DNA from: Actinomycetes bacterium | Lineage (GTDB): Bacteria > Actinomycetota > Acidimicrobiia > Acidimicrobiales > RAAP-2 | Assembly: GCA_021791615.1 (NCBI GenBank) | Contig: JAJYWG010000089.1 | Location: 8,279 to 72,278, forward strand | Length of the DNA: 64,000 nucleotides | Reading direction: 5' to 3' | In this document: piece by piece, positions 45,790-54,973 of the stretch | How the letters are laid out: each line of letters begins with the position of its first letter | How positions within the stretch are numbered: the stretch's first letter is position 1 | Made by a program: the position numbers and the translations under genes | Notes under the pieces: generated by a model | The model's input: the letters and a program-made list of their open reading frames with translations, nothing else | The model's database searches: none | Told to the model about the DNA's origin: nothing

Positions 45790-45796
45790 CCGGACC
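45780..45796 (+). terminator. Hairpin spanning the transporter stop codon
   Basis: GGTCCGG-TGA-CCGGACC is a perfect 7-bp inverted repeat whose loop is the TGA stop codon of the transporter gene. There is no T tract after it, so it is a stop-site hairpin or a weak terminator at the end of the nar unit. The next gene converges. Confidence 0.5.
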
Positions 45797-45963
45797 CTCG
45801 CTTACGGTCACTCGGCGCCTCCAAACGATGGGACCTCCTCGAGCACTCCCGGTGAGAGCTCGACCGCGCAGGTCGACGATCACCGGCACCGCGCTGCTTC
45901 GGAGACGCCGCCCAGTCGATCGAGCTCGTGTGGACACGCCAACGCTGGCGGTCGTGCGCGTCC

Positions 45964-46392
45964 CTACGCGAGGACGGCTGCTTCCAGCTCGATCTCGGTC
46001 CCTGCGAGCGCGCGGGAAACGGGGCACGAAAGCTTGGCGGCTTCTGCGAATCGTTGGAACTCGCCGGCATCGATCCCCGGGACCGTCGCATCGGTGCGCA
46101 ACACGATGTGGGTGATCCGGTACCCCGAGGCCTCGCGTTCGATCGACACCCGTGCCGTCGTGTCGACACGCTCGGGAGGGTGGCCCGCTTCGGAGAGGCC
46201 AAGCGCCAACGCCATCGTGAAGCAGCCCGCGTGGGCAGCACCGAGGAGCTCCTCGGGGTTCGTACCGGCGCGCTCTTCGAAGCGGGAGCCGAACGAGTAG
46301 GGCGCGTCGACGGCACCACTGGACGCTTTGATCGAGCCGCGCCCGTCGGTGATGCTGCCCGCCCAGTGTGCACTGGCCGTTCGTACTGGCAT
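45964..46392 (-). CDS. OsmC/Ohr family peroxidase-like protein
   Basis: The 142-residue protein has the OsmC pattern GSRFEERAGTNPEELLGAAH with the first reactive cysteine in AGCFTMALALGLSEAGH, and the second in AKLSCPVSRALAGTEIELEA. Two-cysteine OsmC proteins reduce organic hydroperoxides using lipoyl or other thiol donors. The start MPVRTASAHWAGSITDGRG is family-typical, and a GGAGGGACC site precedes ATG 46392. It converges with the TDT transporter and lies back to back with the Rieske gene. Confidence 0.93.
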   Translation of the reverse strand: MPVRTASAHWAGSITDGRGSIKASSGAVDAPYSFGSRFEERAGTNPEELLGAAHAGCFTMALALGLSEAGHPPERVDTTARVSIEREASGYRITHIVLRTDATVPGIDAGEFQRFAEAAKLSCPVSRALAGTEIELEAAVLA

Positions 46393-46685
46393 GGTCCCTC
46401 CGATCTACTGGTCTACCGGCATCTGTCGGAGACATGGTCGTGGGCCGCGAGGACGGGCATCTCCTCGATGGTGCAGTGACGCCGCGCGGCTCCCTCCTTC
46501 GTGCCCGAGCACACCGAGTTGTTGCAGTGACTGCCCAGTTTCAACACCTCGCTGTACGATGCGCCGCAAAAACATTATAAATCTGTCACGGAGTAGATCA
46601 ACAGCAACGCTGTCGGCGATCTAGGACCGGCCAGGGCCGGCCCGGCAGTGACCCGTGCCTGTTGCTCGAGCGTGAGGAGGCGATC

Positions 46686-47537
46686 ATGAGCGTGCTGCAC
46701 AGCCTTGTCCGGCGACTGGAAGGCACCGGCGGGCTCGACCGGCTGGCCAAGCCTCTGACCGGTGCCGTGGGGCGCTTGGTGCGACCGCGGTTCGTGCGTA
46801 ACGTGCTGAGCGGCACCTACCTCGGCCACCCGCTCCATCCCATGCTCACCGACGTGCCGCTCGGCGCCTGGACCATGTCGGCACTCCTGGACATCGCTGG
46901 AGGAACCTCGGCCGAGGGAGCTGCCGATCTCTTGGTGCGGGCAGGCATCATCGCCGCGCTGCCGACGGCCGCCTCGGGGTTGAGCGACTGGTCGGACACC
47001 TACGGACCTGAGACCCGGGTCGGTCTCGTCCATGCAGCAGCGAACACCACGGCGCTCGGCCTCTACGTGTTGTCGGCGAGGGCTCGCGCCCGGGGGAAGC
47101 GTCGGCGCGCCAAACGGCTCGGTTTCGCCGGGCTCGTCACGGTGCTCGCCGGCGGTTACTTGGGCGGCCACCTGTCGTTCGTGAAGGGGGTCAACGTCAA
47201 CCGCACCGCATGGGAGGAGCGGCCGACCACCTGGACCGTGGCGCTCAGCGACGCTGCGCTCGGCGAAGGGGAAGCGAAAAGCGTGCAGGTCGACAGGGCC
47301 AGCGTCTTCCTCTGTCGGCTCGATGGCCGGGTGCGGGCGCTCGCCAGCACGTGCAGCCACATGGGTGGCCCGCTCGAGGAGGGAACGCTGGCTGACGGCT
47401 GCGTTACGTGCCCGTGGCACGGCAGCATCTTTCGCCTGGACGACGGGGGTGTTGTCCGCGGCCCGGCCACCACGCCTCAGCCCGTCTACGAGACCCGGGT
47501 GGCGGACGGGCTCATCGAGGTCCGAGCCACCTCTTGA
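46686..47537 (+). CDS. DUF2231 membrane domain fused to Rieske [2Fe-2S] domain
   Basis: The 283-residue protein has an N-terminal DUF2231 domain with four membrane helices, marked by LGHPLHPMLTDVPLGAWTMS and GLSDWSDTYGPETRVGLVHA. A Rieske domain follows with the ligands in CSHMGGPLEEG (C-x-H) and CVTCPWHGSIF (C-x2-H). The fusion occurs in other actinobacteria and suggests a membrane-anchored electron carrier of unknown partner. ATG 46686 has GAGGAGGCG upstream. A TATAAAT at 46576-46582 is a likely -10 element. Confidence 0.88.
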   Translation: MSVLHSLVRRLEGTGGLDRLAKPLTGAVGRLVRPRFVRNVLSGTYLGHPLHPMLTDVPLGAWTMSALLDIAGGTSAEGAADLLVRAGIIAALPTAASGLSDWSDTYGPETRVGLVHAAANTTALGLYVLSARARARGKRRRAKRLGFAGLVTVLAGGYLGGHLSFVKGVNVNRTAWEERPTTWTVALSDAALGEGEAKSVQVDRASVFLCRLDGRVRALASTCSHMGGPLEEGTLADGCVTCPWHGSIFRLDDGGVVRGPATTPQPVYETRVADGLIEVRATS

Positions 47538-47667
47538 TCGCTGATCGCTCGGTCTGTCCGCCGATCCTAGCCAGTGGTGAGGCTCTGTCACCGATCCCTT
47601 GCATGTTCTTCGAGTGACGAGTAGAACTGTCCATCAGGAGTGTCGTGAGGCGAGACAAGGAGCCCAG

Positions 47668-47950
47668 ATGCTGATTGCCGCGGCGAATGTGCAGTTCAGC
47701 CCCTCCACCTTTGCCCCGATCGCCGTAGGCTTCTTCGGTCTTGGAACGGGTTACCTGATCTACTTCTGGCAGGAGCTGGCGGCTGGCCGCCTCGCGAGGA
47801 AAAGGTCAACCTGGCGACCGGGGTCTGGGGCATCTGGATGCCCGGGTTCATGCAGCTGCTGGCCGGGACGTATCTGTTCGTCGGTCTGGCATGGTTCGGG
47901 AGCTTCCGTGAGAAGCCGCGAGCGGCATGCATCTTCTTCTCTAGCGAGGA
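47668..47950 (+). pseudogene. Frameshifted small membrane protein gene upstream of formate dehydrogenase
   Basis: From ATG 47668 (AAGGAG site) the frame reads MLIAAANVQFSPSTFAPIAV then GFFGLGTGYLIYFWQELA and then degenerates. From about 47790 a second frame reads VNLATGVWGIWMPGFMQLLA and GTYLFVGLAWFGSFREKPRA. Joined by one frameshift near 47775-47795, the two give a sensible two-helix membrane protein. After FREKPRA the similarity ends, so the C-terminus is also lost or replaced. I cannot name the family firmly; a GPR1/FUN34/YaaH-like transporter fragment is one possibility. A TAGAAC -10 candidate lies at 47622-47627. Confidence 0.55.
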
Positions 47951-47991
47951 GGTGACGCCGCGCGAGGTTCTTCGACGTCGATGGAGGAGCG

Positions 47992-50900
47992 ATGGACATC
48001 GCAGGGCAGATCAGGAAATGGCCGGTCTTGCGTCAGGCAATCGTCACTGATGCGCTGGGTCGAGGAGTGGCGGCTCGATCACAAAAGACCGACGAGATCC
48101 ACTCGCGCACGGAGACGGCGGACGCGGTGGTGCAGTCGGTCTGTCCGTACTGCGCCGTCGGGTGCGGCCAGCGCGTCTTCGTGAAGGACGGCGAGATCAC
48201 CCAGATCGAGGGGGACCCGGACTCCCCGGTGAGCCGCGGGCGACTGTGCCCGAAGGGCTCTGCGAGCAAGCAGCTCGTCACCTCGCCGAGCCGGCCGACC
48301 GAGGTGCTCTACCGGCGACCCTTCGCCACCGAGTGGGAGACCCTGGACCTCGACACGGCGATGGACATGATCGCCGACCGAGTGATCAGGACGCGCAGGG
48401 AGACCTGGCAGGAGACCGACGCCACCGGCCGCCCGCTGCGGCGCACGCTCGGGATCGCGAGCCTCGGAGGAGCGACCCTCGACAACGAGGAGAACTACCT
48501 CATGAAGAAGCTCTACACCGCCTTGGGCGCGATCCAGATCGAGAACCAGGCGCGCATATGACACTCCGCCACCGTCCCCGGTCTGGGGACCTCGTTCGGT
48601 CGTGGAGGTGCCACCACCTTCCCCGGTGACCTGGTCAACGCCGACTGCATCATCATCCAAGGCTCCAACATGGCCGAGAACCACCCCGTCGCCTTCCAGT
48701 GGGTCGTCGAGGCCAAGCTGCGGGGCGCAACGGTCATCCACGTCGACCCTCGCTTCACCCGTACCTCGGCACTGGCCAACCGCTTCGTGCCGATCCGGGC
48801 GGGAAGCGACCTCGTGTTCCTGGGTGCGCTCGTCAACCACGTGCTCACGGAGGGGCTCGACTTCCGGGACTACGTCGTCGCCTACACCAATGCCCCGACG
48901 ATCGTGTCCGACGACTTCTCCGACACTGAGGACCTCGACGGGCTGTTCTCCGGCTGGGATGACCGGGCCGGCCGCTACGACCGATCGAGCTGGCGATTGA
49001 CCGACCGGCGGGACGAGACGCTCCAGGATCCCCGCTGCGTCTATCAGGTCCTGAAGCGCCACTTCGCCCGCTACACGCCCGAGGTGGTCGAGCAGGTCTG
49101 CGGCGTGGCCCCCCAGGACTTCCTGGCGATCGCCGAGGCGGTCACCGCCAACTCCGGCAGGGAGCGCACCACCGCCTTCGTCTACTCGGTCGGCTGGACG
49201 CACCACACCGTCGGCGTCCAGAACATCCGCACCGCGGCAATCCTCCAATTGCTGCTCGGCAACATGGGGCGCCCCGGCGGGGGGATCATGGCGCTGCGCG
49301 GTCACGCCTCCATCCAGGGCTCGACCGACATCCCGACGCTCTTCGACCTGCTGTCCGGCTACATGCCGATGCCGAGCGCCTACCAGCACGACCTCGACAG
49401 CTTCGTCGCCGCAGGCGAGAAGAAGGCGGGGTTCTGGGGGCCCTACCGCGCGTACATCGTGAGCCTCCTCAAGGCATGGTTCGGCGACGCCGCGACCGCC
49501 GACAACGACTGGTGCTACGACCTCCTCCCACGGATCGACGGCGACCACGGCACCTACCAGACGGTGGTCAACCAGCTCGACGGCGTCTGCAAGGGCTATT
49601 TCTTGGTCGGGGAGAACCCGGCCGTCGGATCGGCCAACGCCAAGGCGCAGCGGCTCGGGCTCGCCAAGCTCGGCTGGCTGGTCGTGCGCGATCTCCAGCT
49701 CATCGAGAGCGCAACCGTCTGGAAGGACGCGCCCGAGATCGAGACGGGCGAGCTCGAGACCGACAGGATCGCCACCGAGGTCTTCTTCCTGCCCGCCGCC
49801 GCCCACACCGAGAAGGACGGCAGCTTCACCAACACCCAGCGTCTCTTGCAGTGGCGCCACAAGGCCGTCGACCCGCCGGGTGACGCCCGGAGCGAACTGT
49901 GGTTCTACTACCACCTGGGCCGGCGCATCCGGGAGAAGCTGGCCGGCTCTCATGACGAGCGGGACCGGCCGATGCTCGCCCTCACCTGGGACTATCCGGT
50001 GTCGGGCCCCCACGACGAGCCTTCCGCAGAAGCGGTCCTGCGTGAGGTCAACGGAGTCGGTCCCGACGGGCGGGCGCTGTCCTCTTATACCGAGCTCGCC
50101 GATGACGGTTCGACGCGTTGTGGGAGCTGGATCTATTGCGGGTGCTTCGCTGGAGGGGTCAACCAGACGGCGCGCCGACGACCCGGCAACGAGCAGTCCT
50201 GGGTCGCCCCCGAGTGGGGCTGGGCGTGGCCGTCGAACCGCCGCATCCTCTACAACCGGGCCTCGGCCGACCCGCAGGGCAGGCCGTGGAGCGAGCGCAA
50301 GGCCTACGTCTGGTGGGACGCCAGGAAGAAGCGCTGGGTCGGTCACGACAACCCCGACGTCGAGGTCACCAAGCCGCCTTCCTATGTGCCGCCCGCCGGC
50401 GCCGCCGGTCCCGACGCCCTGGCGGGGAGCGACGCCTTCATCATGCAAGAAGACGGCCGGGCCGCCCTGTTCGTACCGGGGGCCCTCGCCGACGGTCCGC
50501 TACCCGCCCACTACGAGCCTGCCGAATCGCCGGTTGCGAACGTGGTCTACGGCCAGCGCTCCAACCCGGCCCGGCGGCGCTACCCACGCCCGGAGAACCC
50601 GTACAATCCGGCCGAGTCGGAGGTCTTCCCCTACGTCTTCACCACCTACCGGCTCACCGAGCATCACACCGCCGGGGCAATGAGCCGGACGCTCCCCTAC
50701 CTGGCCGAGCTGCAGCCCGAGCTCTTCTGCGAGGTCTCGCCCGAGCTCGCCCAAGAGCGCGGGCTCGAGCACATGGGGTGGGCCACCATGGTGACCGAGC
50801 GCACGGCGATCGAAGCCCGCGTGATGGTGACCGAGCGGATCCGGCCTCTTCGCGTTGAGGGGCGCACCGTCCACCAGATCGGTCTGCCGTTCCACTGGGG

Positions 50901-51102
50901 CGGGACCGGGATCTCGACCGGGGACTCTGCCAACGACCTCTTGTCGATGGTCCTCGACCCCAACGTCTACATCCAGGAGGCCAAGGCCGCTACCTGCGAC
51001 ATCGTGCCGGGCCGCCGTCCCCGGGGGGCAGCCCTGCTCGACCTCGTGGCGTCGTACCGGGAGCGGGCCGACGCTGAGGAGAAGGAGTGGACCCATGGCT
51101 GA
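47992..51102 (+). CDS. Formate dehydrogenase alpha subunit, selenocysteine-containing (FdnG/FdoG-like)
   Basis: A 1036-residue molybdo/tungsto-bis-MGD enzyme oxidising formate to CO2. The N-terminal [4Fe-4S] ligands are in SVCPYCAVGCGQ and SRGRLCPKGSA. Codon 190 (48559-48561) is TGA, in the exact place of the catalytic selenocysteine: NQARI-U-HSATVPGLGTSFGR. The frame continues unbroken through GSNMAENHPVAFQWVVEAKL, ATVIHVDPRFTRTSALANRF and GNMGRPGGGIMALRGHASIQ to 51102. A SECIS hairpin follows the TGA. Unlike FdnG there is no twin-arginine signal at the N-terminus. GGAGGAGCG precedes ATG 47992. The stop overlaps the beta-subunit start by eight bases. Function requires selA, selB, selC and selD elsewhere in the genome. 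Confidence 0.93.
48574..48590 (+). promoter_or_regulatory. Bacterial SECIS hairpin for selenocysteine insertion
   Basis: GTCCCC (48574-48579) pairs perfectly with GGGGAC (48585-48590) around the loop GGTCT. The apical loop of the E. coli fdhF SECIS also presents GGUCU to SelB. The loop starts 18 bases after the TGA, in the usual distance range. The hairpin is inside the coding region and encodes part of TVPGLGT. Confidence 0.85.
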
Positions 51103-52018
51103 GCGGCTCGCCGAGCGGCTCTACGGGGTGCTCGACGACGTGGCCGCCGACGCCGGCTACCGAAACCCACCGCCGCGGATGGGGTTCTTCACCGACACCT
51201 CGGTCTGCATCGGCTGCAAGGCGTGCGAGGTCGCCTGCAAGGAGTGGAACTTCGTGCCCGAGGACGGGATCGAACTGCTTGGGTCCTCCTACGACAACAC
51301 GGGCCAGCTGGGCGCGAGCACGTGGCGCCACGTGAAGTTCGTCGAGCAGCCGAGACGCGTGGCCCTCACTTCGGGCCGGCACACCCCGGGATCCGCTGAC
51401 CTCCGTTCCAGCGATCCCGGATCACCGCCGGCAGAGGAGGACGGCGGCGGCCAGCTGCGGTGGCTCATGGCCTCCGACGTGTGCAAGCACTGCACCCACG
51501 CGGCCTGCCTCGATGTCTGTCCGACCGGCGCGCTCATCCGCACGGAGCTCGGCACCGTCGTCGTCCAAGACGACGTGTGCAACGGGTGCGGCTACTGCGT
51601 TCCTGCCTGCCCGTTCGGGGTGATCGACATCCGCGAGGGCGACGGACGAGCCTTCAAGTGCACCTTGTGCTACGACCGGACCCTGGCGGGCCTCCAGCCG
51701 GCGTGTGCGACGGCGTGCCCGACCGAGTCCATCCAGTACGGCCCGCTCGACGAGCTGCGCCAGCGGGCGGCCGAGCGGGCCGAGGTGCTGCGCCGCCAAG
51801 GGGAGCGCGGGGTTCAGCTCTACGGGGAGCGAGCAGACGACGGGATCGGAGGTGCCGGAGCCTTCTTTCTCCTGCTCGACGACCCCGAGGTGTACGGCCT
51901 GCCGCCGGACCCGGTCGTGACGACCCGGGATCTGCCCAAGATGTGGGCCTACGCGGCGGGAGCTGCGGTCACCGTCGTTGCAGGCGTGCTCGTTTCGTTT
52001 GCTCGGAGGACCAGGTGA
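51095..52018 (+). CDS. Formate dehydrogenase beta subunit (four-cluster ferredoxin-like, membrane-anchored)
   Basis: The 307-residue protein has sixteen cysteines in four groups: CIGCKACEVACKEWN, CKHCTHAACLDVCPTGA, CNGCGYCVPACPFGV and CTLCYDRTLAGLQPACATAC. It transfers electrons from the alpha subunit toward quinone. A C-terminal helix MWAYAAGAAVTVVAGVLVSF anchors it, as in FdnH. A linker of about 35 residues (HTPGSADLRSSDPGSPPAEE) interrupts the first half. GAGAAGGAG precedes ATG 51095. The stop overlaps the NrfD start. Confidence 0.95.
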   Translation: MAERLAERLYGVLDDVAADAGYRNPPPRMGFFTDTSVCIGCKACEVACKEWNFVPEDGIELLGSSYDNTGQLGASTWRHVKFVEQPRRVALTSGRHTPGSADLRSSDPGSPPAEEDGGGQLRWLMASDVCKHCTHAACLDVCPTGALIRTELGTVVVQDDVCNGCGYCVPACPFGVIDIREGDGRAFKCTLCYDRTLAGLQPACATACPTESIQYGPLDELRQRAAERAEVLRRQGERGVQLYGERADDGIGGAGAFFLLLDDPEVYGLPPDPVVTTRDLPKMWAYAAGAAVTVVAGVLVSFARRTR

Positions 52019-52935
52019 GCGCGCGACCCGGGGCTGCCGACCCACCCGAGCCCCGCTCCTACTACGGCCGGCCGGTCATCAAGAAGCCGGCGTGGAAGAC
52101 CCCGGACGTCCCCCTCTACTTGTTCTTGGGCGGGCTCGCCGGAGCATCGTCGGTCCTTGCCGCTGCCGCCGACGTGACGGGCTACCGCCATCTCACCCGG
52201 GTCGGCAGGGTCACCGCCGGTGTGGGGCTCCTCGGCAGCCTCGCTGCGCTCATCCACGACCTCGGGCGGCCTGAGCGGTTCCTCAACATGCTGCGGGTCT
52301 TCAAGCCCACGTCGCCACTGTCGATGGGATCGTGGACGCTGGCGACGTTCGGACCGCTCGCCGGAGCGGCCGCCGTCTCGGAGGTCACCGGACGGCTCTC
52401 CTCTGCCGGCAGAGCCGCCGGCCTCGCGGCAGCAGTTCTCGGCCCGGCGATGTCCACGTACACGTCGGTGCTGATCGCGGACACGGCCGTCCCGGCCTGG
52501 CACGAGGCGCATCGCGAGCTCCCCTTCGTCTTCGGCGGCAGCGCCATGTCTGCCGCCGCCGGCGCGGCCTTGATGCTGGCGCCGGTCGACGAGGCCGGTC
52601 CGGCCGCCCGTCTGGCGCTGGCCGGCGCCGCCTTGGAACTGGGGGGGATGGAACGTATCCAGCGCGGGTTGGGTCTCGTCGCAGAGCCGTACGGAAAGGG
52701 CCGCGCCGGTCGGTTGGTTAGAGCGGCGAAGGTTCTCACGGTCGCCGGAGCCGCCTTCGCAGTGGGACTCCGCAGAAGCCGTACCGGATCGGCCCTCGCC
52801 GGCGCTTGCCTGCTCGGCGGCTCCGTTGTGCTGCGCTTCGCGATCTTCGACGCCGGAATGGTCTCGGCTGGCGACCCCAAGTACACCGTCGTGCCCCAGC
52901 ACGAGCTGCGCGTGCGACGAGGCGTCCGCGCGTGA
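52015..52935 (+). CDS. NrfD/PsrC-like quinone-interacting membrane subunit
   Basis: The 306-residue protein has about eight hydrophobic helices and the NrfD-type opening [20 protein letters not shown], then [20 protein letters not shown] and [20 protein letters not shown], which is the best-conserved segment. NrfD proteins exchange electrons with quinone without heme. It replaces the cytochrome b gamma subunit of FdnGHI. The GTG start overlaps the beta-subunit stop (GTGA). Confidence 0.92.
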   Translation: MSARPGAADPPEPRSYYGRPVIKKPAWKTPDVPLYLFLGGLAGASSVLAAAADVTGYRHLTRVGRVTAGVGLLGSLAALIHDLGRPERFLNMLRVFKPTSPLSMGSWTLATFGPLAGAAAVSEVTGRLSSAGRAAGLAAAVLGPAMSTYTSVLIADTAVPAWHEAHRELPFVFGGSAMSAAAGAALMLAPVDEAGPAARLALAGAALELGGMERIQRGLGLVAEPYGKGRAGRLVRAAKVLTVAGAAFAVGLRRSRTGSALAGACLLGGSVVLRFAIFDAGMVSAGDPKYTVVPQHELRVRRGVRA

Positions 52936-53000
52936 CCAACACGGCGATGCAGGCGGTGTGGCGACGGGTAGAGCGGGCGTCGGCTCTTGTGTCAAGGGCC

Positions 53001-53080
53001 GACGCTCGCCAGACATGGACGACACTCGCCAGACATGGACGACGCTCGCCAGACATGGAAGACGCTCACCAGACATGGAG
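53001..53080. repeat. Tandem repeat, 4 x 20 bp
   Basis: Four units of GACGCTCGCCAGACATGGAC with one or two changes each lie between nrfD and the NTF2-like gene. The copies abut directly, so this is not a CRISPR array. The last unit runs into the GGAGAGGAG ribosome site of the next gene. Confidence 0.97.
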
Positions 53081-53092
53081 AGGAGATCGACG

Positions 53093-53554
53093 ATGACCGA
53101 GGAACGTCCCCCTCTGCCCCCCTTCACCAGGGAAACGGCGCTTAAGAAGGTCCAAGGCGCCGAGGACGCCTGGAACAGCTGCGACCCCGAACGGGTCGCA
53201 CTCGCCTACAGCTTGGACTCGGTCTGGCGCAACCGCGACACCTTCGTCACCGGCAGGGCAGAGATCGTCGAGCTCCTCCGCCAGAAGTGGAGGCGCGAGC
53301 TCGACTACGCACTGAGAAAGGACCTCTGGACCTTCGAGGGCGACCGGATCGCAGTGCGCTTCCAGTATGAGAGCCACGACCCGAGCGGGCAGTGGTGGCG
53401 CAGCTACGGCAACGAGTTGTGGGAGTTCGACGAGCGCGGGCTGATGCGCCGACGTGAAGCGAGCATCAACGACGTCCGCATCGACGAGTCCGACCGGCGC
53501 ATCTTCGGTCCTCGGCCCCCCGAGGAGCGCAGGCTGGACAATCCGCTGCGCTGA
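53093..53554 (+). CDS. NTF2-like (DUF1348/SnoaL-fold) protein
   Basis: The 153-residue protein matches DUF1348: [80 protein letters not shown] and [20 protein letters not shown]. The fold binds small molecules, but no reaction is known for this group. AGGAGATCG precedes ATG 53093. It follows the formate dehydrogenase operon after the repeat block and may be co-transcribed. Confidence 0.88.
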   Translation: MTEERPPLPPFTRETALKKVQGAEDAWNSCDPERVALAYSLDSVWRNRDTFVTGRAEIVELLRQKWRRELDYALRKDLWTFEGDRIAVRFQYESHDPSGQWWRSYGNELWEFDERGLMRRREASINDVRIDESDRRIFGPRPPEERRLDNPLR

Positions 53555-53608
53555 ACGCGACATCCGACCTTGACCGATCTCGGCCGAGGCGTCGTCGCCT
53601 GTCGCCGG

Positions 53609-54310
53609 TCAGGTGGCGATGGTGACGCAACAGCGTCCGGGCTCGGGATCGAGCCGGACGTCCTCGAGAGGAAGCCCCGCCTCCTCGACGACGCCGCAGA
53701 GCAGCTCATGATTCATGTGGCAGACGAGCTCTCGGTGCCCTTCCGCCAAGGCGTGGAACGGGCAATTGGCCATGGTGATGACACCTTCCGACACGCATGG
53801 CTCGTAGCCGTGACGGGTGAGCAAGCTGACCAGACGCTCGACCAGCGGCCGGCGCGCGTCGCCGACTGACGCCTCATTCGGCGTCGAGCGAAGCTCGCCA
53901 GCGACCTCGTGGCCGTGGGCCCGAGCGACGTCGGCGAGCACGCCTTCGATGCCGGCGGCGCCATCGCCTGCTCGCTCGACCGCTCGGGCGAGGAGCTCGG
54001 CAGCGAGGTCGTAGTGGCGCTCCGGCACGCTGATCGTGATCTCTCCTGCCCCTCGGCGGTACCACTTGGCCGGTCGACCTGCACCCGGACCTCCGCGCCC
54101 CGGAGGGCGGCGGTAGCGAACTTCGAGGAGGCCCGCACCCACCAGCTTGTCGAGGTGGAACGCCGCGACCGATCGCGCCACGCCGAGGGCGACTGCGACC
54201 TGGTCGCGGCTCGCCTCAGCGCGAAGCGAAGCGACGTGCTCGTAGACGCGGCGCCGCCGCGGTTCGCTCAATGCCGCCAACGCGGACAGCGGATCGGTCT
54301 CGGGCTCCAC
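53609..54310 (-). CDS. HTH transcriptional regulator with C-terminal Fe-S-type cysteines (SufR/ArsR-like)
   Basis: Read from GTG 54310 the protein has 233 residues. A winged-helix domain (LSEPRRRRVYEHVASLRAEA, VARSVAAFHLDKLVGAGLLE) is followed by a sensor domain ending with YEPCVSEGVITMANCPFHAL, GHRELVCHMNHELLCGVVEE and PGRCCVTIAT. The Cys pattern matches SufR-like repressors that hold an Fe-S cluster. The GTG is preferred because TAGAAT lies seven bases upstream (leaderless); ATG 54319 overlaps that box. It is divergent from the DoxX-like gene, a likely target. Confidence 0.82.
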   Translation of the reverse strand: MEPETDPLSALAALSEPRRRRVYEHVASLRAEASRDQVAVALGVARSVAAFHLDKLVGAGLLEVRYRRPPGRGGPGAGRPAKWYRRGAGEITISVPERHYDLAAELLARAVERAGDGAAGIEGVLADVARAHGHEVAGELRSTPNEASVGDARRPLVERLVSLLTRHGYEPCVSEGVITMANCPFHALAEGHRELVCHMNHELLCGVVEEAGLPLEDVRLDPEPGRCCVTIAT

Positions 54311-54317
54311 GGACCGC

Positions 54318-54323
54318 ATTCTA
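54318..54323 (-). promoter_or_regulatory. -10 element TAGAAT, leaderless promoter of the HTH regulator
   Basis: TAGAAT on the minus strand is followed by seven bases and the in-frame GTG at 54310, the same spacing as the DUF488 gene at 34650. On the opposite strand AAGATATACGTCAGTAGACA precedes the DoxX-like gene. Confidence 0.55.
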
Positions 54324-54398
54324 AAACAGATCGGAGTTGGCGGAACCCTTCATCGCTCTAAGATATACGTCAGTAGACAATAGAGAGAGGAGACGTCG

Positions 54399-54896
54399 AT
54401 GGCCGTCGCAGCAGTCCATCACCACAGGGGCTCCCACACCCTGCGGCTTCTGCAGATGCCTTCCGAGAAGCTGTCGGATCCCGCCTACCAGGCCTACCTG
54501 GTGCTACGTACCACGTTCGTGGTGGCGCCGATCCTGTTCGGGGTCGACAAGTTCTTCAACTGGATGACCTTCTGGCCGAAGTACCTGTGGGTCGGCTTCC
54601 CCCACTTCTTGAGCGTGAGCCCCCAGAGCTTCATGTACGGCGTGGGTGTCATCGAGATCGTGGCCGGCCTCGGCGTCCTGGTGCTGCCCCGCCTCGCTCC
54701 CTACGTCGTGGCCGGTTGGCTCGGCGGGATCATCACCAACGAGATCATCTTGAGCATCGCCCGCAACGGCGACGGCGGCCGGGTCTTCTGGGACATCGCG
54801 CTCCGTGACTTCGGCCTCATGATCGCGGCGTTCGCCCTCGCCCGCCTGGCAGCCAAGTACGCGCCGAGGCGCCTGATCGGCGCCAAGCGCGGTTGA
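54399..54896 (+). CDS. DoxX-like membrane protein
   Basis: The 165-residue protein has four hydrophobic helices. The pattern YLVLRTTFVVAPILFGVDKF, FMYGVGVIEIVAGLGVLVLP, YVVAGWLGGIITNEIILSIA and DIALRDFGLMIAAFALARLA is DoxX-like; that family includes thiosulfate:quinone oxidoreductase subunits and many uncharacterised proteins. The first 25 residues carry a His-rich VHHHRGSH. GAGAGGAG precedes ATG 54399. It is transcribed away from the Fe-S-type regulator and followed by folE. Confidence 0.75.
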   Translation: MAVAAVHHHRGSHTLRLLQMPSEKLSDPAYQAYLVLRTTFVVAPILFGVDKFFNWMTFWPKYLWVGFPHFLSVSPQSFMYGVGVIEIVAGLGVLVLPRLAPYVVAGWLGGIITNEIILSIARNGDGGRVFWDIALRDFGLMIAAFALARLAAKYAPRRLIGAKRG

Positions 54897-54973
54897 CGAA
54901 CCCCCGCCACGACCCCGAGCACGACCGACGAGAGACCCGCACACGACCGACGGGAGAAAGGACTACACGAAGC

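Noticed and set aside
48559..48561. TGA read as a nonsense mutation splitting formate dehydrogenase into two genes
   Set aside because: The frame is continuous on both sides, the position is the known catalytic Sec site, and a SECIS hairpin with GGTCT loop follows.
53001..53080. Possible CRISPR array
   Set aside because: The 20-bp units abut directly with no spacers, and no cas genes are present in the window.
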